Below, piece after piece: positions 47,201 through 62,200 of a stretch of DNA of 64,000 bases. The stretch spans positions 1,298,098 through 1,362,097 of the forward strand of contig VXAZ01002362.1 of NCBI GenBank assembly GCA_013399875.1, in the 5' to 3' direction. Source of the DNA: Gymnorhina tibicen (lineage: Eukaryota > Chordata > Aves > Passeriformes > Artamidae). Positions within the stretch are counted from its first letter, which is position 1. Each line of letters begins with the position of its first letter. Position numbers and translations under genes: made by a program. The notes under the pieces are model-generated. The model was given only the letters and a program-made list of their open reading frames with translations, was not told the origin of the DNA and ran no database searches.

Positions 47201-50200
47201 GTCCATCATGGGCTTCCTCTTCTCCTTCTCCATTCGGGCCTGGCTTTCTGGGACTATTCACATCACACCCACTAAAACAAACACAGTGCAGTCAATTTAT
47301 TATGTTTAATCCAGATTTAAACTGCTTGAAAAAAGGTCACAGAAAAGATCACAAGAGCTGAGCCAGCAACTGCTGACACATTCTACAAAAGCACAAGTTC
47401 CTGGTTTTAGTTTGACTCTTGTCATCAAGAACATGATATTATAGATAACAGAATGTGTCTTTAGGATTGGTCAGAATTCCCAGTGTCACCCACCCAGCAA
47501 AAGCCTAAGGAAGCACATAGCTGGTATTCACTAAAGATAGCATTCAATTAATTTATGCCAGGGGCATCCCTCCATGCATATTAGAAGGTTTGTATTTTGG
47601 AAGGGGTCTGACCTGCGGATCAGGAAGCAAGCAATCTGTTCACTGTTCTCATCGATAGCTCTGTGGAGAAGGGTTTGTGAGCAGCCACTTGGTCCTGACC
47701 CCCAACATGTTGCATCACAGCCATGCCTAACCTGGAAGGAGAAGCACAATGACACAGTGAAGGTTTTTTCAACAGGCTCCTACTATAGTCCCTGACTAAT
47801 GCTTCTGGAACATTATCCCCCTAGAGGTAAAACTTGAGATGCCTTGTCTATTCTTGTGACAGTCACTGAATTTCAGGAAGCTACTTTAAAGTCTTCCAGA
47901 CCAATACTTTATTGATTTACTGTGTAATCCATAATTAGGCAGTATTTATTAACAATTCAAATATTCATCCATATACTTCGATAGACAGATCTTAAGCAGG
48001 ATGGACTAGTTACCTCACTTTCAGCAATGACAAGCACCTACAGTAAATCAAGCAGCATCAGCAGACATTGCCTTTGAAGGTCTGGCCCATTTACCTGCTT
48101 TCTCATACATTCAGCTAAACAGAAGGAGTTTTTTTCCAGGAATTGTATTGCTAATATTTGTATTCTTCTACTAGAGAACTACATATTTGAGCAATATGGC
48201 ACTTAAGACTTGTTCCATTCCACTTTACAAACTATTGACAAGGTTTAAACAGGAGTAGTTAAGAGTGTTGACTCCATAAATGTTCTTATCCAATACCAGC
48301 ACAGTCAAGAACAGTTACAAGATGTATTTCTCAGGTCACTAGCCGAGTTTTTAAATAGTTGTCTCTAGCAGACAACTGGACAAAGCTTTCAAGTAACTTC
48401 CTTGCAAAAAAGACACAAGGAATTTCACACTACTTGTGTCTCCTAGGAAATCTCCTGCTGTATCACCCGTGCCTGAAAGTAAACAGTCTTTAAAGTAAAT
48501 ATAAGCCTTTAAAGGCCTTCTTGGTTCAACTTTAAGATGCAATAAAAAGCAGCATATATACTAAAGCATAAAACGAGTATTCAGTTTTATTCAGAAAGCT
48601 GACCATTACACAAGTCGTGTATGCTACAGACTGATCTAAGCAGATCCTTACTCCTTCCAGATCAAGAATGCAGACAGCATATTCTATATTTTTACTGAAG
48701 TGGCTGCAAGATATTTGGTTATGCAGACTACACTATTTATAAGATTCCTGAAGTAAAGAGGGATTTCTGATGAAGAAAAAGACTTCCAGAAATTAGTAAT
48801 ACTGGACTAGTCTGTTGTCTTCATGCACTGAGTTTGTTTTTGCTGATGAAGCCTTTTGTTGCTAGCAAGATGAACAAAAGTGAGACTAAAGCCGACTGAC
48901 AGTCTTACCAGAGTTGATGCAATATCTTCCAGGTTGTTTTCCAAGGCAAGCCATAAGGGAGGATTTCCTTTCTCATCCGGCACAGACATGTCCGCTCCCC
49001 TGGTACAAATGGCATCCACCACGAGTGGGAGCTGGTTTTGGATGGCCAGCTGTAGGGCTGTCTCTCCATCCTGGGTCCTACAGGAGGGACACTTGCAGGT
49101 GTTACAGATGCATTATAAAGTTCAGCTATAGCACTTTATTGGCAAAGCCCAAGAATTATCTCCTCTTATATGTATTTTTGCTGTGGTAAGACCATCACAA
49201 ACACACCATGTATTTCATCACAGCTCTCTAGTCTACCTTTCTTCCCCCCTTCATTTTTAGCAAGTGATTGATTTCTAAAGTTGGAAAACCAAGTTAGTGT
49301 TCTTAGCTCAGAGACACTCAATTCCTTCAGTGCAGCCATTATTTGCACAGAGTTCCTTCCAAGCCAGACTGCTGCCACAGAAGCAAACAGCTTTGTCTGC
49401 AACGTGGCAACACTTCAAGCAACAGTCAAATACCAACTGTTAAAAAAGCTGAAGTTAGCACAGCAGCATTAGGCAGTTTGTACCCATGACATTCATTACA
49501 GTACAGCTTGCCAAATTTAACAGACAGCCTGTCAGTCATGTAAGCAGACAAATGTTCTGTTAAGTCTAGTATCAAGTTGTCTAGGAGATACTGAGGAGGC
49601 AAGTTTATCAGACTCTTGTTGCTGGATGTATATCTAATTATTTTAGATGGCAGCAAACATGCAGCTCTAACAAGCTGGCAAATGGATGAGACAATAGAAG
49701 TTCAGTGTCTCTAGGCCTGTCTCTAGGACTTCAGTCTGCTACAGAGGATGCTGTTTTACCTAGAATTAAGTGGCACCTCCTTCTGCAGCCTCAAGAGGAG
49801 GTACTGACCAATGGAACTATATATAGGTCCAAGTCAACATAGGTAATCCCTCAGCCATAACTAGTGCCACAAAACAGTGCCAAACATATAACTACGTGTA
49901 AATCACAATCTGAAACAAATCTCAAGCCATTATACAAAGGCAGTCACCACCTGCTCCTAGATACATATGCAGGTGAGTGCTGTATCAGTTAGGATCTTAC
50001 CTGACATTTATATCTGCCTGATGTTCCAGCAGGAAGAGGGCACTCTTACTATCCTGTCTCTGGATTGCCATGTGTAGGAGCGTCTGTCCGTCTGACATGG
50101 TGTCATTGATGGATGCCCCAGATCCAAGCAGCTGAGCTGCTATTGTGTGCATGCCTGAACAGTTCAAGCTCATTAGTATTTCACCTTCCGTTCTATAAAA

Positions 50201-53200
50201 CAGAAACACTGACACTAAAAGAACCGAGTTAACGTGCATAGACAATACAGTGATCTGATATGAAAACTACTGGCGAGTTCACACAGGAAGAATTCCCCAG
50301 AACTGCAAGTACAGTTCTGGGCAGAAGCTGCAGGACTAGAAATCTTTCACTAAGTCATATGTGAACACTAATTTTAAAAGAAGAAGAACCATCTAAAGCT
50401 CTCCTTGACAACTCCTCCTCAGCAGCACAAGCCAGAACATGAACACACACCTGCTGTTTTATCTTTAAGAAAATCTTGTTCACATCATAGCTTCCCCATC
50501 ATTGTAAATTCTCATCTTGAAGGCACATACCTGTCCAAAGAGCCAATCCCAGCACAGTCTGGTCTCTCGAGTCCTTTAGACTAAAGTCAGGAATAATTTG
50601 CAAGTTGTTGGTAGCATGAAGAGCATTAGCTACAAGAAAGCATAAGGAATTAGGGCATTCTTGTACTTGGCCTGCAGTCACACACTGAAAGCTGCAGTAG
50701 CAATGTCACATTTTGTAGTAGGTTGTTCCTTTAGCAGTCAGTTTGTAAGATCTGAGCAAAGTACCTTCAGCTTCCCTGGTGTGACACTGCTTAGGATTCA
50801 GACAATATTGCCACTACTGCCTAATCTTAATATACATACTAAGAAAAACTCAATTTTCCAGCTAAGAGGCTTAACCTATCCCTTTCTACCTGCAATTCCA
50901 AATAGAGTGGCATATACAAAGCTCTGAGAATGAGGAGTGGAGGCTCCACAATATGGTGGCAGCATCCCTCCTTCTCCATTCCCTGGGATGGACAATATTT
51001 ACCCCAGATCACGTGATTCCTTCTAAATCCCACTTGCAAGAGACAAAATTGGCCCTGCTTCAGCTGTCAAACTCCCTTCCTGCTGCTAGAAAGAAGCTGA
51101 CCAGCAGCATTTAATGAACTCATTTGCTGGTATTTGAGCACTCAAGTCTCAACTCTGCTATAATACCAGCATTACTCTGTATAAAGTCCTCTTACTTAGG
51201 AGTTGAGGGAGACAGAAGTCTCACCACAGAATGATGCCTTTATCTGAAATTGATTCCAGCATTCACCTGAAGCAAACGCTTTGAAGCGATCTCAGTTGTA
51301 CAGCTAGAATAGAACCTGAGACTAACTGTTCAAGTCCATTATCTACAGTGGAGAATTTACAAACACTCACAGACAAAATAATTTTCTAGTTTTAAGAAGC
51401 AGATGATTGGAGTTTAAGACTAGTTAGCCAGTCTTACTAATTGCTATACTTACACACCGTTTACAGGAAGACATGCTTTCTCAGTAGTTTGTCAAAACAC
51501 AGCTGGATGCCATCCTGACACACCAATTCACTGCAGCACCAACAGTCTGGATCAGCAAACACCTACCTTTTTGTTCTAGGATGACTGACACCACATCTGG
51601 GTGATTGTAAGCAATAGCCATGTGAAGGGGGGTTTGCAGATGAACGTTCTCTGCTGATGGAGCAGCAGATGCATCCTTCTGCCCAAGCACCGCTTCTGCC
51701 GTCTGGAGGTTGGGATTGGCTCCTTGCTGCAGGAGTTCTGCTGTCAGGTTTGCTAGGCCGTGCCTGCAGGCTGTGTGCAGTGGGGTTTCTCCCTTTAATA
51801 AACAGGGTGCTGGGTTAACAGCTTGAGACATGAAGAGAAGCAGCTTTTAAACTATTAAAACTACAAGAGCTGGTGTGAAGAGTTTCACTCCTAGAAGCTG
51901 AAGCTCATTAGGAGTTCCAAACTACGAGTTTATGAGTTAGCTTTTACTAAGGATATTATTACACCAGGCACTGCAGTAAGTGCTAAAAGCACGTTAACAA
52001 TTGGTGCTTCTGCAAGAACAGTGCCACAAGAATGCAAGTGGTCACTAGTAAATACCTAAAAATGTGCAAAGGTTCACAAAGTTCTCCAACTTGCTTTAAG
52101 CTATGGTTTAGCTGTAAGAGATCTCTGCTATCTTATTTCTGAAGAGAAGTAAGGAAACTGTCAGACTAAGTTTCTGCTTTTACCCATTTGTTTTGGTGGT
52201 TGACTTTTGCTCCATGAGTTGCTAGGAAGAGAGAAGCTGCCTCATTTCCTGCACCAGCTGCTCTCTGAAGTAAGCAGTTTCCTAAAGAAAAACGATGAAC
52301 ACTGTTAAGAGTGCTATTCCAACCACACTTTGATAATAACAAGTGTGCTAACACCTTCCCCACTACCTTACAACATTACACTTTGAAGCCAACAAGGAAA
52401 ACCCTAGATACTAGTAGCCCCCTTCCAATACTGGACTGTCACATGCATTTCCATTTAGTGATTACACATCTTGAAAGTGGAAAGAGGATATTAGAATCTG
52501 GCAATGAGTCCAGATTTTCTGTCACTTCCTGCAAGTCCAGCTCAGCTTGGAACTGTGAGTGCGCCAGCTCTGGGTAAAGCAACTACCACCTACCATTTAT
52601 TATGGAGAAAATGCTGCTGAAACCTCATCCAGCTCCTCCAAGTGCAGTCAGCATCAAGCAATTAACTTACAAGCCTTCCACCTACAAAGAAATACTCTCT
52701 TTTACCTGTTACTGTGTCTGGAGCATCTGTATTGCTGCCTCGCTGGATCAACCTTGCTGCAAAACTGTTCTCATCAAATGAGGTTCCATTCACAACAGGG
52801 GCATCCTCGAAAGGGTTCACAGACTGATCAGACGATACAGTGATATACTGGACTGCAAGCCACAGAGCTGTGCTTCCTTCATGATCCTTCAGCTCCAAGT
52901 CTAGTCTAAAAATAAGAGTTAGTGTCCCCAATTTATACCTTAAAAAGTGGTTCCCCAACACAGCTTAAGTTTCAAGTGTCCGAACAGCTGTACTAGTTAA
53001 TCTCATACATCTCTGACAACTTTTGCTTGCCAAGAAGTCTACTGTAGCTCCAGTTACTTCAGAGAATTTGTGAATACTCTAAAACAAGCACAGCACCTTT
53101 CAGTGACTACTAGATTCAAGCTCATTGCTTCTAGGGAAGTGTAGAATCCCTGGTAGATTTGGGCTCCCACTAAGTGTAACAAAGAGGCAAATCCCCTTGA

Positions 53201-56200
53201 GTAAGCTGTGTACAAGAACTGCGAATTCAGCTGCAATGAACTAAGTCAAATGTTCTGCTTCACCACCCTAAAAAGTCACCTGTGTTAGCTTTAAGCAGAA
53301 CCCAAGTTGAACTCAAGAACATACTGAGACATTTCAAGAGTGTTATTACTCCTTTTAACTCCACTACAAATCAAGCTTCCTACATTACTTCACCTTTGAA
53401 ATTATTTCAGTCTCTTTGAAAAACACAGAGATGCAGTTTGCTGCTTCTTTACAGTAGGGCAAAAACTTACATGGCTTCTGACATGGTTTTAGTGTCTTCA
53501 CTTATGCAAAGCCTTTACACTTTTGCATCCCAAGTTATTACTAGTCATCTTATAAGACAAAAAGGCACAGAAGAGTTGTTAAACCAGTTTTCGTATCTTC
53601 ACTGTACAAGGTAGCCTCAGTGTATTTTACATTTAAGTGACACTTACTGCTTGCACTGCAGGAGCTGACTGAACACAGGCTCGTTCCTGACCACAATGGA
53701 CACATGTAATGGGGTCCTGCAATTGGAGCAAAGAACAGTTACAGCAGGAATAAGTGAGACACTTCAGACTTTGGCCCCCATCACCAACATGCCCCTAGAG
53801 AACTATGGGCTTAACTTTCATCTCTGCTTAAAGGAGAAGGGCACAAGCACTTCTTAAAAGAAAGAGAAATCTAAACTTTTAGTGAACATGATTCCAATTA
53901 ATTTGGTAGTAAGGAACTCATTAATGTAAGAAGTAACTTTAAAGGAAGAAGCACAATAGCCTCACCTATCAGAACTCTGCAGCTGATATATTCCAAGTCT
54001 TCTATGTTATTCTATGAACTTGCTTGCCAGCCCAACCTAACCTGTGAAAAAGCTTACAGGCCCTACACTTCAGATGAACAGATTGCAGAAACTGGTGTTT
54101 TTTGAGAACATTTTAGTTTCTCTGACAGCTTCAGGTATATTATTTGTCATCTTAGTTAGCTTTTACCATTCAGTGATTCAATAAAGGCAATTTAACTGTG
54201 TGCCATGTGTTCTAACACTATCAACTCACCCCAGCTTTCTGTAGCTGGGCTACATTTAATTGGCCATGACAGGGTACCATTCAGCCTGCACAACTTTCTA
54301 CTTTGAGTGCTACCAACAGGTGTCAAACTAGGTAAATGAATTCCTGCTTCCAGTATCAGCTGTACTTTGCTGAAAGACCTGAACAGGTTCTTAGGAGGCT
54401 GCATCTGATCACCACAGCATTATCTGTTACACTGGTAGCGGACTTCCCGCAGTATTTACCTGCCTTTGTTGTCCTGCATGTTTGGATTGGCTCCTGCCTG
54501 CAGGAGGGACTGTGCGATCTGTGCCATCTCTGCCATGACATCTGGCAAGTGCTTCTTGGGGCTGTATGATGCCACAAGGTGCAGAGGAGTCTCCTGGTCT
54601 CCCAATGTAGCAGCATTCACACGGGCACCATTTTTTATGAGAAAGTTTGCAGCAAATTTATCTCCTTATGTGAAACAAAACAAGGTTAATAATGGATATA
54701 TGTAACCCCATGTATTTTATACTCCAGGAAACAGATACACATGACTTCATCCCATTCATTCCAACACAAGTGTCTGCTTCTAGAATGCCTCAGCAACAGG
54801 CAACTTAAACAATGCTTCACTGCAAAGTCAGGATTAAAATATTTCACAGCAAGCCCTTTGAAAAAGTGTTTTGCCCACACATCACCTGTGACTCAAGTTC
54901 TCACACCAGCTTATCGTTATAGTGATACTGACTTTGCTCGTTCCTCTACCAAGATAAATCCATTGTTGCTTTAATAAAACATTGGACAAACTGTGATACT
55001 AAACATATAAGTATTTTTTGAACAAAAGATATTATTCCAAGGCATTAGTCAAAAGTTTCCAGTTCAAATTAGTCTGTTGAGTCTTACTACATAAACAAGG
55101 AGTAACACAGCCTCTGCTCTTGGAAATTCAAGCCCTCATATATAGACAGGGTAAGGGCTTCAGCAGTGCAGACCCACCATGCACAGCATTCCCAAGAACT
55201 CCTTCTTGAGAGCTTCTCAGGAGTCAGAACTTAGACCCACTTCGATACATGAAACCTTGAACTTGAAACACCAATATGCAAAGAATAACTTCAGGAAAAT
55301 ACCAGCTGCCCTTGTTCAAAGGCTACATCGCGTAGACATATTCACATTTTGCTTGGCCTGAACGCAAGACTGGAGAACAAAGAACAGTGTTTCAATCTAT
55401 GTTGCTGGATTATCTCTGACAACAAAAACAAAAATCCCATTCTGATTTCCGTATCAGACATTCCTCCACTTTTCAGTGATCATAAGTAGTAAGAATCATG
55501 TGGCAAGTGCAGACAATTTGCTTTAGCGCCATTTCCAGAACATGTGATTGTTAACTGTGATTAATTCACTGAAGCTGTGGTTACTGAAAAGCAAGCGTTC
55601 ATTCTCAGAGCTCTCACTCAGACTGAAAGCAGGCATTAGAACGAGGGACAAATGCCAGTATTACGAGCAGCCTGCTGCAATTTTTCCAGTGTTTTATACG
55701 GCTGCAGCCATCACAACACTGACCTATGCCTACAATGTCTCCTACTCCTGCGGCTGAAGTCTCACTCACAGAAGCCAGCATTACCCTGTTTAGACATGTA
55801 GGAGATTAATTTAAATTTAGTGAGCTTAAAATACAGCTCCCAACTTCTTCCTTTACTTCTAGGGGTCCGAAACAGTTTGCTACTAAAAATAAACTTATGC
55901 TTGGCTTTCTGGAGGAGAGCTGCCAAAGACACTGCAGAAATAACCAGCAGCACAAGGTGTTCGCTGCAGATTTTTACCACACTTTGACCACAGGCCAAGA
56001 TGCTGCTGATCCAAAGCCTTCACAGTACTGTGGCCATGGCAACCAGAACCTGCTCTGCTCCAATTCTCATAAGATGCATTTTCCACTCTAAGGTGGAGAA
56101 CAGCTCAATACAGTCATGCAGTTGTACTCAGACTTCACTCTGGTAACTGCACTGGAGATTTGAAAATATTCAGACTGGACAGAGGTACCTCCACTTGCTC

Positions 56201-59200
56201 CTCTCATCTTCTTTCAGTCAGATTTTCCTCTTCTGAAACTGCTGTGTAGCGGCAAGGACCCTTACTGTTAACCATATCTCAAAGAAGCATATGCTGCATT
56301 CAACCCAAGTCTAGAAAAAGACTTCATCTTTGTGACCCTTATGTTGTTGTGCTCAATTCAACTGTTTGTCAGAAAGAATACTGTCAAATTAGAATATTCT
56401 CAGTGTCTCCCTATATTTCTTCCTTTAGCAGGCAATGTTCTACTAGATTGCACCTGGATGTCACATAGCATAAGTTTGCCCAGCCAGCAGACTGGCTCTC
56501 AGATCTCAAATAATACTCTGTTTGCTTTTATGTCTTTAAAAAAAAAAAAAAGAAACAGGACAAAGTTCATACTTCACTACAATTTTCTAACTGCAGTGTC
56601 AACTACAACATGACACAGGAATAGACTTTGAAGTATGTATTCCACACTGGAAACAACTGGAAGTTAAAAAAGCTTCATATCTCATCTACTTACCTCTCTG
56701 GATGGCTTTATGGAGCAGACTCCAGCCTCTCTTGTCTGCCCTATCTACGTCAGCCTTGTAGTTGACCAGTGTAGTTGCAATACTCTCCAATCTTTGGGCC
56801 AGGGCTAGATCCAGAGCAAGATCTCCATTGTGATCCAATTCATTGAGCTTCCCAGGAAGCTACAACACAAATACAGCCAACTGAATAATTCTTGCACTTG
56901 AATAATTCTTCCTTGACCCTTGTTGGGGGACAACTTATTTGCTAGTTGTTTAGTTTTCATCCAAGCAGAACAAATACCTGTTACTTCAGCTTTCAACAGA
57001 AAAGTTGTTCAAGGAAATGATTCTTACTGAACTGCCATGAAGCAGTAAAGTTGGCTATAATAACCATTCAGCTTTAAATGTGCATAGTAATATCAGGTAA
57101 TGGATTTTATTAGATATATTCTGTTGCATGGAAGATGTTTTACGTGTTATGAATCACTTCTAAATTACGTCTTCATGGAGCTACTGCTAGCTAGACCTTC
57201 ATTACAGACACAGAAGTAGCTGTGGCAATGCTAAACATGCAAATAAGAATAAGTGACAAAAATCACTAACGAGGTTCAGACTGGTACTTAGGAACTAGTT
57301 ATTTGAAACACCAAATTCTAGAAGATAGATCAAGTCAGTCTCACTATACCTGTGAATCCATTTCAATAAGATACAAAAAGACTACATCTTCTCTCTCAAC
57401 TTTAATGGCCTTATGCAAAGGATATTCTGTCTTTGACTTGAACATTTTATACAATAGCTGAGCACTCATGCTGCTGAAGTCTTCTTTACGTAAGTCATCC
57501 TAGAAACAATAAAAAAAGTGAAGGGTAAGCAATACTCCTGTTTTATTTATAGACAAGGCATTGCACAATGTAATTCTGAAGTTCACAAAACAAATTCAGT
57601 TAAAAGTTCCATTTTGGTAACATTGTGGCAGGAAAAATCCCAGCTAGGCTTTTAAGATTAGGAAGAAACAATCAGGAAGCTTTAAATCTTGCATTTTAAT
57701 TTCAATATCAGTTAGTGAAATTTTTCTTCCTTTTTGTCTACAGACATGGAGAACTAGCATTTTACCAGACACTATGGTGGATTAACATCTAGTCTTTAAA
57801 ATATTCCTCTACTGACTTATTCTTAACTCTGACAAAAAGTCCTACAACTACTGAAGACTGATTCACAAAATTATGAATAAAAGTAAACAGAACCTTAGGA
57901 ATAAAAAGGCCTTAGGTCTGAGTTAGTGCTCATTTGACTAAACAGACTCAACTTCATTTCAAGGTAGAGCTAAGCATCAAAAGTCAGGAGTCAAGAAGAA
58001 AGTCAAGAGTTAAAACTGCTGACCCACAGGTTCAGATATAATAATCTTTTTTTATGTATTAACATATCAAAACACTTCCCTCTGCCTTAGCATTAGCCAA
58101 AGAAACATCCACATCTAGAGTATGCTTTTTAGATTTAGAATAATCTAAAGCCACCCCTTCCCCAAGTCTACTGTTGACAAGTCTTATTTTAAAGGCTAAT
58201 TCATTACTCAGTTAATCAAACTTTCTTCAAAATACAGAGATCAGAGCAAGTGAAACTTTCAAGCTGGTTGCAAGACTGGCTGCCTCTCCCCCCATTACAG
58301 AAGATAAATTTCCCTGGCTTCCATGAATTATTTTTAGAAGTAAAAGAAGGCCTGGGATTTGTGATCTGTATAGACAGAGACCAACTATGGATGAATTTTT
58401 AAACACTTTGGAGTTCAGATCTGATAAACAACCCTCCTGCTTATTAGAACACAGTCCCTTCTATTTGGCTCATGTTTAGGAAACTAAGACACTTTGTGCA
58501 GTTAAGTATTTCCAAGGAACAGAACAAGTCTTTGGGTGTAAGTTACTCCCCGCCCCCCCCAAGACATTCTCAGGACAATTGACCAACTAACTGAAGTTAG
58601 ACAGTGTGACAAGGTAAGCAAAATTCTACTATTACGTTTCTATAATGTGCGAACATTTTTCATTTTGTTTCCTTGTGCCAGGACTCACCCAGTGGCTAGC
58701 AATAATCTCAGCGCAGTAGTTGAGGAGCGTGCTGGCACTGAGCTCCTCAGCAGTCTGATAGAAACGGATGCAGTTCCTGACATTAACGAGTGACATAACT
58801 CCTTTTTCACATCTGTCAAAACAGGAAAGCCAGTGTCAGTAATCAAAAAGCTTTACTTAATCACTCTTCCATGCTGTAAGAGAGTCCTAATACTCTTTTT
58901 CATAGATGCCAGTAGAATATAGCATGGACTTGCTTTACTATAAGGCTAAACTGCATAAACATACTTTTGTCAGAAGCCCTAGAAGACAGCTTCCCTAAGA
59001 GCAGACTTCTATCAGAATCTGCCTAGCCAAAGTTCCATGATAACACCACACTGGAGGAGTCTGCAAGAAGAGATCCCTCCCATTTCTCCCAAGGGCACAA
59101 ATTGCAGTTCATTCACTGCTATGAAGTAGGGAAGATGTGTATCTCTACAAGTACTACAGTGATCATAAGCAGGGGTTGTTGAGGTTGGATATTAGGAAAA

Positions 59201-62200
59201 GTGTCTTCACTGAAAGGCTGGTCAGGCACTGGCACAGGCTGCCCTGGGCAGTGGTGAAGTCACCATCCCCTTAGGGATTTAACAGGTGTGGCAGCTGGGG
59301 ACATGGTTAATGATGGACTTGGCAGTGCTGGGCTTTTGACCACTCTATCTCAGTGGTCTTCTCCAGCCTAAACAAATCCATTATTCAATGATTCTACACC
59401 TACAAAAAAATCTCATAATTATGAATGGCATCCTACACATGGACCCGTCACTGGACTACCATGACCACACAACTGCTGAATTCACAGTACAACATGAGGG
59501 CAGCTTTTAGGCTGGTACAAGGCTTGAAGCAGTTTTAGCATTGGACTTACAGATTTCAACTTCTCTGATCAGAACACTTGACAGCAATTTAGCTGCTTCA
59601 TGTTGAAGGCATACAAATCATAGATTATGAATGTCAAGTACTGCTACAGACACCCCTTGGGCAAAGGATTATTCAATCAAAGGGTACTTTGACTAAATTC
59701 AAGGCTTTGAAGTTGTACAAAACCTGACGAGGTTTCAATTTGTACATTCAGGCTTCTCACTAACTCTAAATGGTTTAGAATACTCTATAATTCAATGTAA
59801 CAACCTAGTCCCTAGTGCCATGGTGTAATCACAGTCTCAGAATGAGAAAGCACTGTACTGTTACATTAACCTTATTTCTGAAGAAAGGTTGCACAAGATG
59901 CACAGACGTTACAAAAATTTCACCTGTGCCACTTTAATACTGCAAGCTAATTGTCACTGACTCTTCCTAGCATTCTCTAACAATTCCTTTCTTGCAACTC
60001 TCCTGAACCTGATGCTATTCTACTGATCTCCTCTCAACACCAGATGAGGGTTATTAGTTTGACTGAGAGAAGAACTGGAAAGTAAACATACGAGCTATGA
60101 GAAGTCTGCTACAGTTTAACACTAGTGCAATGCTTCATTTCCCCTGATAAACTGAATGTCATGTTGTATTATTAAAAGCTCAAGACTTTGAAAAAGCATA
60201 ATTTTATCCAATTGCCAGCAGCTATCATCTTATTACTGTTCAAACAAGGTTTAAGAGTTCAAGCATATTTACTAAGACTCACCTTTCCCTAAGCAGCTGG
60301 AGCTGAAATTTATTAGCTAATTTCATGAGCTCTGTCAAGAAAATATCATCTTCTCTTAGCTCAAGTTCATCTGTGTAGATCCACCGCAGCATTGCCATGG
60401 TTACCTCTGGGTCAGCATCTGGTACAGGGAGTAACAGGATTAACAAAATACCTAAAAGCAATCACCTATCCTAGTAGTTGCTCTTCCTTTGACTTCTAAA
60501 AGTCACAGCTACCATAAAAAGAAAAAGATAGTCTTGTTTTGAAACTGTACTTAGTTCAGAATGTCAAATCTGGCAAAATTGGTCAGAGGTTGAAACGACT
60601 AACAATGCTGGCACCAAGCAGGAAAACCTTCTCACACTGGGACACTGCAGAATGCAGTGAGTCCTGTAACATCTATCTGCTACATCAATGTTGCATATTT
60701 AGGGGCCAGTGATGCCCCTTATGCTCCTTGGTCCCTCACATATGGCCAAATGCACATCCACATCTGACAAGAACAAAGCCCCTTTTTGATTTAACAGCCG
60801 TATGTTATGAAGTGCTGCATTCCAACAAAGGTACTAACACCTTGTTACACTTTGTAATGACTACAAAGCACTTCAAACTGCTGGTAGCCATTTCTAGGAA
60901 AAGTGTAAAAGAGCCAGTTTAAGGAGCTGATTAGATTTCAGGTGTTTACAAGACTGATCACAAACTGATGTTTTTACACCACAGGACACTACACAAGCCC
61001 AGTGGCCAAGGACCTTTGTCACTACTCACAATTAAAATGACAATCCATCTTACAAGGATGTAGATAAGAATAACTTCAGAAGATCTGATCAACTACAACA
61101 GAAATACCATTCATTCAAAAAATTAACCATAGTCCTTTGAGCTGTTTTGTTTCTTAAAAAAAAAAATTAAATTAAAAACCTTAAAGAAAACGAAATACCC
61201 ATCCTAAAACATCTCCTTTAGATGGAGGGTTGGCCCAGATTATCTGCAGAGTAGCAGCAGTACTTGGCTTGCAGACTGCCTCCCAGGAATTACAAGGTTT
61301 TAGTAAGACAAGTATTTTTTGCCAAACTTGAAGCAATCAGAAAACCTACTTGAGATGTACTATCAGCTCTGCCTTGGCAGAGGTAAGAGTGCATTTTCTC
61401 CCTCTCACTAAGAGAACATGTGTTCATCTCTTTCTACTCTTTTAAAGATTAGAAAATTCTACAGATTACATGAACTCTAAAAACACTCAATCTCAAATGC
61501 TGCCTGCATTCTGAAGATAAGATTCAGGCAATCTTAGCTTGCAAGTTTTTAAGAGAACCACTTAAGAAAACCATTTCCAGGGAACAGCTTGTTGCTTGCT
61601 CCAGCTACTTCATAAGCTAATCCTTGTGCCATTTATCAAATTTATTTAAAAAATCAGTAATTCAATTTTGCAGTGGAAAGTATCATTTACTAGCACATAT
61701 TTAAGCAATGTTTGCATTGTTAAACACGTAAGACTGCAGTTACATTTGAGATTCTCAGACTAGCTTCGATGTGGAGCTATAAATGCTTTGGACTGCCACT
61801 TGTAATGACACTACAAGTAACATAAGAGCTTTTTAGTAATAGCTTTTGTTAGCATAGCACTCAGTGTCAAAACTCCTTGGCATCTGTCTTCTTGTGGCTG
61901 CAGAAAGATCCACAAATCATGTTGCACAGAAGCCCATGCTGTCTCATAAAACCAGCCTGCTGTAACTTGCTACTTTCCAGTTTGTCTGCACTTAAAATTC
62001 ATGATAAGATTAAGTGCAGAAAGTGAAGCCAATACTTAATATTCAACATGCCAGTCAGCAAGCCTGCTTAACTTCATACCTGGTTTTATTGCTCACAAAT
62101 TAATTGTATAAGGCTCTCCTACACTGATAAGGACAGAAAAGCCTGTTGAGAGGTTTAATCTGCAGAAACACTGCTCAGTGTAAGTACATGCAAGAAACAG

